A DNA stretch of 64,000 nt, from positions 6,018,001 through 6,082,000 of the forward strand of contig NZ_JACHBR010000001.1 of assembly GCF_014200435.1 (NCBI RefSeq), read 5' to 3'. This document shows positions 1-8,858 of this stretch, piece after piece. Position numbers and translations under genes: made by a program. Position 1 is the first letter of the stretch; each line of letters opens with the position of its first letter. The DNA comes from Sphaerisporangium krabiense (GTDB taxonomy: Bacteria; Actinomycetota; Actinomycetes; Streptosporangiales; Streptosporangiaceae). The notes below the pieces were generated by a model. The model was not told the DNA's origin. It worked only from the letters and a program-made list of their open reading frames with translations, and did not search any database.

Positions 1-894
1 CACCACCACCAGGTCCTCGGGGCCGAGTTCCGAGGCCACGCGCAGTGCGCCGGCGACCGCCGTGCCCGAGGAGCCGCCGGCGAACAGGCCCTCCTCGCGG
101 GCCAGCCGTCGCGCCATGTGGAACGAGTCCCGGTCCGAGATCCGCTCGAACCGGTCCACCACCGCGGGGTCGTAGGCGGTGGGCCACAGGTCCTCGTCGG
201 CGTCCGGGTGGAGGAAGTGGCCGATGCTCTCCACCAGGTACGGCCCGCCGTCGCCGCCCGAGTACAGCGACCGTTCGGGGTCGGCCCCGACGACGGTCAC
301 CGCGCCCGCCTCCTTCAGGAACCGCCCCGTCCCGGTGATCGTGCCGCCCGTCCCCACCCCGGCGACCAGGTGCGTCACCGCGCCGCCGGTCTGCCGCCAG
401 ATCTCCGGGCCCGTGCTCCGGTAGTGGGCCAGCGGGTTGGCCGCGTTGTTGTACTGGTCGGCCAGCCACGCGCCCGGCGTCTCGGCGGCCACCCGCTGGG
501 CGACCTGCCGGACGTGCCCGGGGTCCTGCGGCGGCACCCCGGCCTGGCACACCAGGACCCGGGCCCCGAGCGCGCGCAGCGTCGCCACCTTCTCGGCGCT
601 GCTCTTGTCGGACATGGCGAACACGCACGCGTACCCGCGCCGCGCCGCCACCATCGCCAGGCCGATGCCCGTGTTGCCGGAGGTCGCCTCCACGATCGTG
701 CCGCCCGGGCGCAGCACGCCGCGCTCCTCGGCGTCGTCCACCATCGCGGCCGCGGCGCGGTCCTTCACGCTGCCGCCCGGGTTCAGGTACTCCAGCTTGG
801 CGTACACCGGGCAGGACAGGCCCCGCGTCACCTCCCCGAGCCGCACCAGCGGCGTCCCCCCGACCGCCCCGGCCGCCGTGGCGTGGACGCTCAC
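1..894 (-). CDS. Cysteine synthase/cystathionine beta-synthase-like PLP enzyme (3' end outside window)
   Basis: A PLP-dependent beta-replacement enzyme of the cysteine synthase family, which would add sulfide or another thiol to O-acetyl- or O-phosphoserine in the cytoplasm. Visible motifs are NPGGSVKDRAA with the Schiff-base lysine (about residue 42), the substrate loop EATSGNTGIGLA and the phosphate-binding GVGTGGTITG. The GTG start at 894 overlaps the stop of the ATPase gene as GTGA, so it is the last visible gene of the sulfur operon. The 3' end runs off the left edge after 298 codons; family members are usually 300-330 residues, or about 460 if a CBS domain is attached, so the exact subtype cannot be decided. 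Linkage to a sulfonate-type importer supports a role in sulfur assimilation. Confidence 0.9.
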   Translation of the reverse strand, partial: MSVHATAAGAVGGTPLVRLGEVTRGLSCPVYAKLEYLNPGGSVKDRAAAAMVDDAEERGVLRPGGTIVEATSGNTGIGLAMVAARRGYACVFAMSDKSSAEKVATLRALGARVLVCQAGVPPQDPGHVRQVAQRVAAETPGAWLADQYNNAANPLAHYRSTGPEIWRQTGGAVTHLVAGVGTGGTITGTGRFLKEAGAVTVVGADPERSLYSGGDGGPYLVESIGHFLHPDADEDLWPTAYDPAVVDRFERISDRDSFHMARRLAREEGLFAGGSSGTAVAGALRVASELGPEDLVVV

Positions 895-1655
895 CGTTCC
901 TGCCCCAGCAGGCGCAGCACGTGGCGGCGCAGCTCGCGCAGCTCCGCCGCGTCGGTGTCGCGCGGACGCGGGGCGGCGACCGGCAGGTCGGCCAGCACGC
1001 GCCCGGGCCTGGCCGACAGCACCACCACCCGGTCGGCCAGCCGCAGCGCCTCGTCCACGTCGTGGGTGACCAGGACCGCGGTGAACCGCCGGTCCCGCCA
1101 CAGCCGCACGAGCTCGCGCTGCATCGACAGCCGGGTCAGCGCGTCCAGCGCGCCGAGCGGCTCGTCCAGCAGCAGGACCTCCGGCCGGTTGACCAGCGCA
1201 CGGGCGAGGGCGGCCCGCTGCGCCATGCCGCCGGAGAGCTGGCTCGGGTAGGCGTCGGCGAAGTCGGTGAGCCCCACCAGCTCCAGCACCCCCGTGACCT
1301 CCTCGTGCCGCTCACGCAGCAGGCCGCGCGACTGCGGCCCGATCTCGACGTTACGCCGCACCGTGCGCCACGGGAACAGGGTCGGGTCCTGGAACACCAG
1401 CGCCCGGCCCGGGTCGGGCCCCGACAGCGGGACGCCGCCCGCGGTCAGCCGCCCGGACGTCGGGCGCTCCAGGCCCGCGAGCAGGCGCAGCAGCGTCGAC
1501 TTGCCGCTGCCGCTCGGCCCGACCAGCGCGACGAACGCGCCCGGCTGCACCGTCAGCGTCACGTCCTCCAGCACGCGCAGCCGCCCGCCGCCCAGCGCGA
1601 ACTCGTGGGTCAGCCCCGCCACCCCGATCTCCATCCCGGAGGGCGCGGGCGTCAC
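891..1655 (-). CDS. ABC transporter ATP-binding protein, sulfonate/taurine/nitrate type
   Basis: ATPase subunit of an SsuB/TauB-like importer. It shows Walker A GPSGSGKST (about residue 45), the Q-loop at VFQDPTLFPW, the signature LSGGMAQRAALARAL, Walker B VLLLDEPLGALD and the H-loop THDVDEAL. A GTG at 1655 overlaps the permease stop (GTGA) and gives 254 residues, the usual size; an in-frame ATG at 1634 is the alternative start. It lies between the permease and the PLP enzyme with 4-bp overlaps on both sides, so translation is coupled. The chemical substrate cannot be read from the sequence; family and neighbours suggest an organosulfur anion. Confidence 0.93.
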   Translation of the reverse strand: MTPAPSGMEIGVAGLTHEFALGGGRLRVLEDVTLTVQPGAFVALVGPSGSGKSTLLRLLAGLERPTSGRLTAGGVPLSGPDPGRALVFQDPTLFPWRTVRRNVEIGPQSRGLLRERHEEVTGVLELVGLTDFADAYPSQLSGGMAQRAALARALVNRPEVLLLDEPLGALDALTRLSMQRELVRLWRDRRFTAVLVTHDVDEALRLADRVVVLSARPGRVLADLPVAAPRPRDTDAAELRELRRHVLRLLGQER

Positions 1656-2638
1656 CACCGGACCAGGTCCTTCTGCCAGCGCAGCACGCGGTTGCGCACC
1701 CGGAACAGCGCGGCCATCGCGCCGCCGCAGAAGACGATCATCAGCACGATGGCGCAGTACATGCGCGGGTAGGCGGCCCAGCCCTTGGTCCACTCGATGT
1801 ACCAGCCGAGGCCGTTCTTCACGCCCAGCAGCTCGGCGATCACCAGCGTGATGAACGACGCCCCGAGGCCCATGAACAGGCCCGTGAAGATCTGCGGCAG
1901 CGCGGCCGGCAGCGCCACCCGCCAGATCAGGTACCGCGTCCCCGCCCCGAGCGTCTGCGCCACGTCGTAGTACGCCCGGCGCACCGACATCACCCCCGAG
2001 CGGGTCAGCACGGTCACCGGGAACCAGACCGACACGCTCATCATGAACACCGCGCCGCTGTAGCTCGTCGGGAAGATCACCAGGATCAGCGGCAGCCACG
2101 CCGCGCCCGGCACCGGGCCGATCGTCATCAGGATCGGGTGCGCCCAGTAGTCCGCGCGCGGCGCCCAGCCCATCGCGACCCCGGCGACCAGGCCGGACGC
2201 CGCGCCGATGGCGAAGCCGAGCACGAGCAGCCGCAGCGAGTTGACGAAGCTGTCGGCCAGCAGCGCGCGGTCGTTCCAGAACGCCTCGGCCAGGCCCTGC
2301 GGCGAGGTGAAGTACGGCGGCCTGAGCAGGTCCAGCTTCGCGGTCGCCAGCTCCCAGAACGCGAACCAGTACCCGGCCGCGGCCACCCACGGCCCCCGGT
2401 GCCGCGCCCGCGCCGGGGCCAGCGCGACGGCCGCCAGCGTCGCCGCCGCCACCGCGGCGCACAGGACGGCGACCACCGGCGTGTACGTCACCGGCTGCCG
2501 GTCGCGCAGGGCCACGGTGAGCAGCGCGACCCCGGCCCACACGCCCGCCCCGAACACCGCCGCGGCCGGCGGGCGCGCGGCCCTCCGGCGCGGCGGCGAC
2601 GGCCTGGCCGCGGCGCGGTCCAGCTCGGAGGTCGTCAT
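1652..2638 (-). CDS. ABC transporter permease, sulfonate/taurine/nitrate type
   Basis: Inner-membrane permease of the SsuC/TauC class, 328 residues. After a basic proline-rich N-terminus there are two extra hydrophobic segments (about residues 27-80) ahead of the usual BPD_transp_1 core. The core contains the cytoplasmic coupling loop around AQTLGAGTRYLIWRVALP, the equivalent of the EAA motif. The ATG at 2638 overlaps the stop of the binding-protein gene (TGATG). The N-terminal hydrophobic extension makes it longer than typical SsuC (about 260 residues). It forms the membrane channel with the ATPase encoded immediately downstream. Confidence 0.92.
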   Translation of the reverse strand: MTTSELDRAAARPSPPRRRAARPPAAAVFGAGVWAGVALLTVALRDRQPVTYTPVVAVLCAAVAAATLAAVALAPARARHRGPWVAAAGYWFAFWELATAKLDLLRPPYFTSPQGLAEAFWNDRALLADSFVNSLRLLVLGFAIGAASGLVAGVAMGWAPRADYWAHPILMTIGPVPGAAWLPLILVIFPTSYSGAVFMMSVSVWFPVTVLTRSGVMSVRRAYYDVAQTLGAGTRYLIWRVALPAALPQIFTGLFMGLGASFITLVIAELLGVKNGLGWYIEWTKGWAAYPRMYCAIVLMIVFCGGAMAALFRVRNRVLRWQKDLVRW

Positions 2639-3693
2639 CAGAAGTCGAGCCCGAGGTCGGCGAACGCCTTGTCCGCCAGCGCCTTGGGGTCGGTCCTGGC
2701 GTCCAGGTAGCCGGTCCGCTTGAACTTCACCACGTCCGGCCCGATCTCGCCCTTGAGCCCCGCCGCCGACGGGGCGAACACGTAGCTGGCCAGCACCCGC
2801 TCGATGTCGGACCGCTCGGCCGCGACGTACTTGTGCTCCACCTCCAGCCGGGCCGTCGCGACCGGGTTCGCGGCGACCCAGCGGCTGCCCTCCGACCACG
2901 CCCGCACGAGCCTTGCGGCCGTCTCGGGGTCCTCGCGCAGCAGCCTGCCGTTGAGGGCGGTCGTGCAACAGTAGTGCTGCGCGTTCGCGCCCTGCCGGTT
3001 GTTGGCCAGCTCGGCCGCGATGCCCCTGAGCTGCGGCAGGAAGCCGTGAGGGTCGGAGGCGGCGACCGCCTGCACCTGCCCGCTGTCCAGGACCTGCCCG
3101 AGCTGGTCGCCCGGGTACACCCGCCACTCGACGTCGTCCACCGGGTGCAGGCCCGCGTCCAGCAGGTCCAGCGAGAAGAACGACATGGCCGAGTCGCCGA
3201 TCGCGGCCACCCCGATGGTCCTGCCCTTGAGCTGCCGGATGTCGGTGATCGGGCCGCCCTTCTTGGTGATCAGGCGCAGGCAGCCCTGGTGCAGGCCACT
3301 GGCCAGCTTGACGTCCACGCCCTGCTCGATCGGCTTGAGCCAGCTGAACAGGATGCCGGGCGCGGCGTCCAGCTTGCCGGACCCGACCGCGTCCTTGATC
3401 ACGTCGCCGCCGGTCTTCACCAGCTCGACCTTCAGGCCGTGCCGGGCGAACAGGCCCTGCGTGTAGGCGGCGTACAGCGGGGCCTCGCACACCCCGCCGC
3501 CGTAGCCGATCCTCAGCGTGCGCCCCGCGGCGCTGCGGGCCTCGGTGGCCCGGTTCCCGGTGGCGGCCCAGACGGCCAGCGCGCCCGCGCCGGCCAGGGT
3601 GGCCCCCGCGACGCCGCCGCCCACCAGCAGCGACCGCCGCGAGATCAGGCGCTCGTCCTTCCGGGGTTCCTGTGCGGGATTCTCCTCTGACAT
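2638..3693 (-). CDS. ABC transporter substrate-binding protein, NMT1/SsuA-like, Tat-exported
   Basis: Extracytoplasmic binding protein of 351 residues. The N-terminus carries a twin-arginine signal (SRRSLLVGG at about residues 18-26) followed by a glycine/alanine-rich hydrophobic stretch, so export of the folded protein by Tat is expected. The mature part begins with LRIGYGGGVCEAPLYAAYTQ, typical of the NMT1/SsuA fold that captures sulfonates, taurine, nitrate or thiamine precursors. It is the second gene of the operon, 28 bp behind the flavin enzyme. No lipobox is evident, so anchoring could rely on an uncleaved signal anchor. Substrate assignment is inference from neighbours. Confidence 0.88.
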   Translation of the reverse strand: MSEENPAQEPRKDERLISRRSLLVGGGVAGATLAGAGALAVWAATGNRATEARSAAGRTLRIGYGGGVCEAPLYAAYTQGLFARHGLKVELVKTGGDVIKDAVGSGKLDAAPGILFSWLKPIEQGVDVKLASGLHQGCLRLITKKGGPITDIRQLKGRTIGVAAIGDSAMSFFSLDLLDAGLHPVDDVEWRVYPGDQLGQVLDSGQVQAVAASDPHGFLPQLRGIAAELANNRQGANAQHYCCTTALNGRLLREDPETAARLVRAWSEGSRWVAANPVATARLEVEHKYVAAERSDIERVLASYVFAPSAAGLKGEIGPDVVKFKRTGYLDARTDPKALADKAFADLGLDF

Positions 3694-3721
3694 GCGCGTC
3701 TCCTCGCCGGTGTCCCTCGGC

Positions 3722-4876
3722 TCACAGCACGCCCAGGGCGGCCTTGCCGACGATGTCGTGGACCAGGCTCGCGTTCGGCGGGTGGAACGGCCCGGCCTGC
3801 ACGTCCCGGATGATCCGCTCCAGCTCGCCGGCGCGGAACAGCGCGCCGCCGCCGTACACCCGGGCAGCCAGGTCGACGACCTGCTTGGCGCCCTCCACCG
3901 CGTTGTACTTGGCCGCGAACAGCTTGGGCACCCACCGCGCGCCGTGGTCGGCCCCGGCGTCCCAGTCGGCCGTCACCTGGTCGAGCTGCGCGCCGATCGC
4001 CTCCAGCCGCAGCGCCGCCTCGGCGATGTTCCACTGGACGAACGGGTGGTGGGCGAACGTGCGCCCGCCGAGCTCCTTGGAGGTGCGCTCCCGCGCCGCC
4101 TCCACGGCCAGGTCGTAGGCGCGCCGGGCGATCGCGGCGTAGATGGCGCCGAACAGCGGCAGCACCCAGCCGAAGATGCCGAGGATGAACGCGTCCTGCG
4201 GCGGCCCGGCCGGCAGGACGCGGGAGACGTGCGCGGGCCCGGCCTCGACGCCTTCCAGGATCGTGTCGTCGCTGCGCGTCGGCCGCAGGCTGAGCGTGTC
4301 CCACGTCTCGACGGTCCGGTGGCCCGGCGCCTCCCTGCGCACGAAGGCGTGCACGACCTTCGGGCCGGCGGGGTCGGAGTCGTCCAGCGCGTGCACCCCG
4401 AGCCAGGTCCAGGCGGGGGAGAGGGAGGTGAAGATCTTGCGGCCGTAGAAGCGGTACCCGCCGTCCGGCAGCGGCTCGGCGCGGACGTTGGAGTGCCCGA
4501 GGCCGAGGTCGTTGCCCGGCTCGCCGTGGCCGGAGGCGAACAGCTCGTCGCGGGCGGCGGCCTCCAGCAGCCAGTCCAGCGAGCGGTCCCCGGCGGCGCG
4601 CACCCCCGCCGCCGCGCCGGTCCAGTAGATGTGCATGTTGATCGCGAGGGCGGTGGCGGGGGAGCGGTAGGCCAGGCGGCTCTGCTCGCGGGCCACCTCG
4701 CTCAGGGTGAGGCCGAACCCGCCGAGTTCCTCCGGCACCGCGATCCGCAGGTAGCCGAGCTCTCTGAGCTCCTCGTAGTCCTCGGCGAAGAAGGCGTTGT
4801 CACGGTCGTAGGCGGCGGTCCGCTTGGCGAACCGGTCGAGTAAGTCGTCGGTCAGCAGGCTACGGTGCGTCGACAT
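3722..4876 (-). CDS. Acyl-CoA dehydrogenase-fold flavin enzyme (SfnB/desulfurization-type)
   Basis: A 384-residue acyl-CoA-dehydrogenase-fold protein. The N-terminal helical domain contains VPEELGGFGLTLSEVAREQSRL; the middle beta domain has GRKIFTSLSPAWTWLGV; the C-terminal helical domain ends with the ARVYGGGALFRAGELERIIRD region found in this superfamily. The usual catalytic glutamate of true acyl-CoA dehydrogenases is not obvious. Linkage to a sulfonate-type transporter suggests the flavin monooxygenase branch (SfnB/DszC-like) that liberates sulfur from organosulfur compounds. It is the first gene of the operon. The ATG at 4876 has no Shine-Dalgarno but sits six bases after a -10-like TACAGT, consistent with a leaderless transcript. 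Confidence 0.85.
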   Translation of the reverse strand: MSTHRSLLTDDLLDRFAKRTAAYDRDNAFFAEDYEELRELGYLRIAVPEELGGFGLTLSEVAREQSRLAYRSPATALAINMHIYWTGAAAGVRAAGDRSLDWLLEAAARDELFASGHGEPGNDLGLGHSNVRAEPLPDGGYRFYGRKIFTSLSPAWTWLGVHALDDSDPAGPKVVHAFVRREAPGHRTVETWDTLSLRPTRSDDTILEGVEAGPAHVSRVLPAGPPQDAFILGIFGWVLPLFGAIYAAIARRAYDLAVEAARERTSKELGGRTFAHHPFVQWNIAEAALRLEAIGAQLDQVTADWDAGADHGARWVPKLFAAKYNAVEGAKQVVDLAARVYGGGALFRAGELERIIRDVQAGPFHPPNASLVHDIVGKAALGVL

Positions 4877-4882
4877 ATGCCG

Positions 4883-4942
4883 ACTGTAAGAGCCCGTTCC
4901 CGCCTATACAAGTTTCCCTACCGGTTATACATGGAAATTCCC
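4883..4942 (-). promoter_or_regulatory. Leaderless promoter and possible operator of the sulfur operon
   Basis: On the minus strand TTGTAT (4911-4906), a 17-base spacer, TACAGT (4888-4883) and six bases lead directly to the ATG at 4876. This fits a sigma-70-type promoter whose transcript starts at the initiation codon. Immediately upstream lie TTTCCCTACCGGTTAT and AATTCCCGGTAT (plus-strand reading, about 4913-4945), an imperfect repeat of a TTCCC..GGTTAT-like element placed where an activator would bind. The promoter match is visible; regulation by sulfur is inference. Confidence 0.45.
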
Positions 4943-5037
4943 GGTATGCCGCCCCACCCCCGACGAACCTCTGCCCAAGGCGCGTACGGCTCGCGTCGAT
5001 TCTTGCGGTGCTTGGCCGGTTTTGAGACGGTTCAGGG

Positions 5038-5418
5038 ATGGAAGGCACGTCGGCCCGGCGCGACCACGAGGCGCTCGTCACCGCCAGGCGCGTCGCCCGG
5101 GCGCTCGGATACACCGCGGCCGAGGTCACCGAACTGGCCGTCGACCTGGGCGGCGACGGCCGCCGCGACTGGCCCACCGCCGACCTGCTGCTCGCCGCGC
5201 TCGCCGAACTCACCCGCCGCGATCCCGCCCGCCGCGACCTCGTCGGCGCCGCCGAGGCCGGAGAGATCCTCGGCCTCACCCCTACGGACGTGCTCCGGCT
5301 GGCGGAGCGCCCCGAGTTCCCCGAACCCCGCTACACCCTCGCCGCGGGCGACCTCTGGGCCCGCGCCGACATCGTCGCGTTCCACGCCAGGGAGGCCCCG
5401 CGGCTCACGGGCCGGTGA
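5038..5418 (+). CDS. Small helix-turn-helix protein, uncharacterised
   Basis: A 126-residue acidic protein. Residues about 68-118 (DLVGAAEAGEILGLTPTDVL, then WARADIVAFHAREAP) resemble the AlpA/MerR-like winged-helix module found in small actinobacterial regulators, where the helix pair is followed by a strand carrying a tryptophan. The N-terminal half is helical with no recognised family. It is divergent from the sulfur operon (162 bp away) and convergent with the transglycosylase gene, overlapping its 3' end by 14 bp. A regulatory link with the sulfur operon is possible but unproven. The ATG is preceded by the weak ribosome-binding sequence CAGGG. Confidence 0.65.
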   Translation: MEGTSARRDHEALVTARRVARALGYTAAEVTELAVDLGGDGRRDWPTADLLLAALAELTRRDPARRDLVGAAEAGEILGLTPTDVLRLAERPEFPEPRYTLAAGDLWARADIVAFHAREAPRLTGR

Positions 5419-6388
5419 GGCGGAGGTCGCCCTTGGTGGTGAGGACGAAGACCTGCCAGCTGTGGTACGCGTAGTAGGCGCGCGCGTCGCGCCTGATCTG
5501 GCGGGCGTACCGCTGCACGGCGTCGACGTAGCGGCGGTCGTGGTTGTAGGCGTACAGCGCCCGCCGGTAGTCGCCCGGCGCGCCCGACGCGCGCAGGTAG
5601 TTGGCCGCCCCCGTCACGGCGTCGCGCGGGTCGTGCACGTCGCCGCCGAGGCCGTACGCCTTCCACGTCGCGGGCATGAACTGCATCGGCCCCTGGGCGC
5701 CCGCCGAGCTCGGCGAGCGCAGCCGGCCGAACTTCGTCTCCACGAGCATCACGGCGGCCAGGACCTCCCAGTCCACGCCGAACCTGCGCTCGGCGCCGCG
5801 CATGTACCCGCGCAGGTCTTCGGCGCGCGGCGGCTCCTGCGTGCGGAACCTGCCGGGCGTGGAGGTCGGGCGGGTGAGGTCGAACAGGTCGCGCGCCGCC
5901 TCGGCGTTGTCGCGCGCCCGGTCGGCCACGGCGGCAGGGAGGCGCGCGAGCGTGCGCCGGGTCAGCCCGGCGTCGTGCCCGAGCACCCGGTACAGGCGTT
6001 GCTGGTGCAGCGACCACAGGACGACCGCCTCGGGCGGCTCGCCGCCGGCCTTGCCGTCGTCGCCGCGCCAGTCGTCGATCGCGCGCTTGAGCGCCGCCTC
6101 GGTGGTGACCACGGCCTTGGCCAGCCGGTCGGGGGAGGTGGGGATCGCGGCGTCCGGCGCGGGGGGCGCGTCCAGCGCCTCCGTGGACGCGGACGGCCGG
6201 ACGGGCGAGGTCGCCGTCCCCGCGGAGCCTTCCGAGCCGGCGTCGCCTGATTCGTCCGCGGCGCTCGCCGAGGGGGCGGGGGACGCCGCCGGTGGCGCGG
6301 GGGCGGGTTCGCGTGGCGCGGCCGTCGTCGCCCCGCAGCCGGAGACCAGCACCGCGAGGGCCAGCCCGCCGATCCACCGCCGTCTCAT
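5405..6388 (-). CDS. Lytic murein transglycosylase, lipoprotein (SLT/MltB-like)
   Basis: A predicted peptidoglycan lytic transglycosylase of 327 residues that would cleave the MurNAc-GlcNAc bond outside the membrane. The start at 6388 gives MRRRWIGGLALAVLVSGC, a lipoprotein signal with lipobox LVSGC at about residue 18, followed by a long Pro/Ala/Ser linker. The catalytic domain near the C-terminus has MLVETKFGRL (catalytic Glu), SSAGAQGPMQFMPATW and YLRASGAPGDYRRALYAYN, the hallmark SLT motifs. A longer start at 6445 exists but would bury the signal peptide. It is probably monocistronic and involved in wall growth or sporulation. Confidence 0.92.
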   Translation of the reverse strand: MRRRWIGGLALAVLVSGCGATTAAPREPAPAPPAASPAPSASAADESGDAGSEGSAGTATSPVRPSASTEALDAPPAPDAAIPTSPDRLAKAVVTTEAALKRAIDDWRGDDGKAGGEPPEAVVLWSLHQQRLYRVLGHDAGLTRRTLARLPAAVADRARDNAEAARDLFDLTRPTSTPGRFRTQEPPRAEDLRGYMRGAERRFGVDWEVLAAVMLVETKFGRLRSPSSAGAQGPMQFMPATWKAYGLGGDVHDPRDAVTGAANYLRASGAPGDYRRALYAYNHDRRYVDAVQRYARQIRRDARAYYAYHSWQVFVLTTKGDLRLTGP

Positions 6389-6491
6389 CGCGTGCCTCCC
6401 CGGATCACCGCCCTGTCCGACCCGCCCGACGATACCGCCGTTCACCGCCCCGCGATCCCCGGCGGCACGCCGATCCGGGACACGCCGCAGG

Positions 6492-8858
6492 TCATTCCGT
6501 GGAGAGCTCTTGGAACGGCGCCTGCGGACCGGCCGGTCGCCGGGACGCCTCGGACCGGGAAGCCCGCAGTTCGGTCAGGCGGGCCAGGGCGTCCGCCTCG
6601 GCGCGGAAGGCGCGGAGGTCGGCGAACAGGGCGCGGGCCGTGCCGAGATTCTCCAGGCAACTGTCGTAACGTTCCATCGCGTGGTCGAGCTCGGCCAGCC
6701 CGCGCAGCATCACGGCCTCGCCCAGCCGGTTGCCCGCGTGCTGGCAGGCGGCGAGCGCGGTCCTGTGGGTGTCCTCCAGGTCGTCCCACCATCCGCGCGC
6801 AAGCGCGGGGTTCAGCAGGGCGGCGGCCAGCTCCCAGGCCAGCTCGTCGTGGCCGATCGCGGCGGCCTGCCGTACCCCGGCGGCCAGGCACGCGCGCTCG
6901 CCGCCGAACCATGACAGCGGGTCGGCGAGCAGCTCCTCGTGGACCTGGACGGGCGCGGGCCAGCGCGGCGCCCGCCCGCGCACGGGCGCGTGCCCGGGGA
7001 GGTGGTCTTCGGCCTCCTGCGCGAGGGCCAGGAGGGTGGCCAGGGCGCGGGTGACCACCACGCGGACGGTGCTCTCGCTCTCCTCGATGGCGGCCCGCTC
7101 GCGGGCGTACAGGTGCACCACCCGGTGGAACCGGTACCGCGTCCGGCCGGTCGCGTGGTCCGCCGCGTCCAGCAGGCGCGCGTCGATGAGGACGTCGGCC
7201 AGCTCCTCCGCCGCGACCAGGGAGACCTCCAGCGTGGTGGCCGCGGTCCAGGCGGCGAAGGACGGCAGGTCCAGCACGCCGAGGAGGCGGAACGCGCGCC
7301 GAGCCTCCTCACCGACCCGGTGGTAGGCGTCGTCCAGCTTGGCGCGCACGTCCAGGTCACCGACGGCCAGCTCGTCCAGGCCGCCCAGCGCGAACCGCTC
7401 GGCGAACCGGGTGAGCGTCCAGTGCGGGCGGGCGGCCAGGCGCGTGGCGGCGGCCCGGATCGCCAGTGGAAGCCCTCCGCATGCCCGCACCAGCTCGGCG
7501 GCGGCGCCCGGCTCCGCGGCCAGGCGCTCCTCGCCGAGGATCGCGGCCAGCAGCCCTTCGGCGTCCCCCGGCTCCAGCACGTCGAGGTCGACCACGCGGG
7601 CGCCGGGCCGCCCCGACAGGCGGGACCTGCTGGTCACGATGACCGTGCAGGTGGGCGAGCCGGGCAGCAGGGGCCTGACCTGCGCGCACCCGTCGGCGTC
7701 GTCCAGCACGGTGAGGATCCTGCGCCCGGCGACGCGGCTGCGGTAGAGGTCCACGCGTTCTTCCAGGTCCTCGGGGATGGCCGGGCCGTGGATGCCGAGC
7801 GCGCGCAGGAACCGGGTGAGCACCCGTCCCGGGTCGGCGGGCTCGGGGCCGCCGCCGAGCAGGTCGGCGTAGAGCTGGCCGTCGGGGTAGGCGTCGGCGA
7901 GCCGGTGGGCTACGTGGACGGCCAGGGCGGTCTTGCCCACGCCGCATCGCCCCGAGATCAGCAGCACCTTGACCGGGCCGGGTTCCCGCGAGGCGAGCAT
8001 GCCGCACAGGTCCTCGACGAGTTCGTCGCGCCCGGTGAAGTCGGCGATGTCGGCCGGGAGCAGCGAGGGCCGTACGGGCGCGGCGTCGTAGGAGGACGGT
8101 GGCACCGTCTCCTGGCGCAGCACCTGGAGGTGGGCCGCCCTGAGCTGGGGGCCGGGGTCGATGCCGAGCTCGTCGGCGAGCCGGGCGCGCACCGCCTCGT
8201 ACTCGGCGAGCGCCTCGGCCTGCGACCCCGCGGCGGCCAGGGCGAGCACCAGCCAGGCGTGCACGGCCTCGTTGAGCGGCTCGCCGGAGGCGACCACCCG
8301 AAGCTGGGGGATGACCTCGGCGGCCGCGGCGAGCCGTACGGCGATCCCGGCGGCCTCCAGCAGGACGTTGATGCGCTCCTGCTCGACGGCGCGCACCCAG
8401 GGGTGCCCCTTGAGGCTCTGCCCGAGGTCGGACAGGCACGGGCCCTGCCACAGGCGCAGGGCGCGCAGCAGCAGTCGCAGCGTGGCCTGGGGCGAGCCCG
8501 CCTCCCTGGCCTCGGCGGCGAGGGCGCGGAAGCGGAGCAGGTCGGCGTCGCACCGGTCCAGCCGCAGGACGTAGGCGGAGCCGAGAGCGGCGAGGCGTGA
8601 GGAGCCGGAGCGGGGGACGTGACCGGGGTCGAGGCGGCGGCGCAGGCGGCCGATGTAGGTCTGGACGAGGTTGACGACGGAGTCCGGCGCCTCCACTCCC
8701 CACAGGGCGTCGATGATCTCATCCCGGCGGACGGGCGCGCCCGCCTTGAGCAGCAGCAGCGCCAGCACGGCGCGTTGTTTCTCCGAGCTCAGCTCGACCT
8801 CGGTGTCCCCTCGCCATACCCGTAACGGCCCCAGTACCTGAAACCGTATCGACTCCAT
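6492..8858 (-). CDS. AfsR/SARP-family transcriptional regulator with NB-ARC ATPase domain
   Basis: A 788-residue regulator. Residues 1-95 form an OmpR-type winged helix (FQVLGPLRVW, then SEKQRAVLALLLLKAG). Residues about 100-245 are the BTAD helical domain. Next is an NB-ARC/STAND ATPase with Walker A GRCGVGKTALAVH and the Walker B-like ILTVLDDADG, then a helical C-terminus that probably mediates self-association. SARPs bind tandem direct repeats and activate secondary-metabolite promoters. The ATG at 8858 has a good ribosome-binding site (CGGGAG); an upstream in-frame start at 8960 adds a non-homologous tail. It is divergent from the small peptide gene at 9259, making it the prime candidate regulator of that cassette. 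Confidence 0.93.
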   Translation of the reverse strand: MESIRFQVLGPLRVWRGDTEVELSSEKQRAVLALLLLKAGAPVRRDEIIDALWGVEAPDSVVNLVQTYIGRLRRRLDPGHVPRSGSSRLAALGSAYVLRLDRCDADLLRFRALAAEAREAGSPQATLRLLLRALRLWQGPCLSDLGQSLKGHPWVRAVEQERINVLLEAAGIAVRLAAAAEVIPQLRVVASGEPLNEAVHAWLVLALAAAGSQAEALAEYEAVRARLADELGIDPGPQLRAAHLQVLRQETVPPSSYDAAPVRPSLLPADIADFTGRDELVEDLCGMLASREPGPVKVLLISGRCGVGKTALAVHVAHRLADAYPDGQLYADLLGGGPEPADPGRVLTRFLRALGIHGPAIPEDLEERVDLYRSRVAGRRILTVLDDADGCAQVRPLLPGSPTCTVIVTSRSRLSGRPGARVVDLDVLEPGDAEGLLAAILGEERLAAEPGAAAELVRACGGLPLAIRAAATRLAARPHWTLTRFAERFALGGLDELAVGDLDVRAKLDDAYHRVGEEARRAFRLLGVLDLPSFAAWTAATTLEVSLVAAEELADVLIDARLLDAADHATGRTRYRFHRVVHLYARERAAIEESESTVRVVVTRALATLLALAQEAEDHLPGHAPVRGRAPRWPAPVQVHEELLADPLSWFGGERACLAAGVRQAAAIGHDELAWELAAALLNPALARGWWDDLEDTHRTALAACQHAGNRLGEAVMLRGLAELDHAMERYDSCLENLGTARALFADLRAFRAEADALARLTELRASRSEASRRPAGPQAPFQELSTE

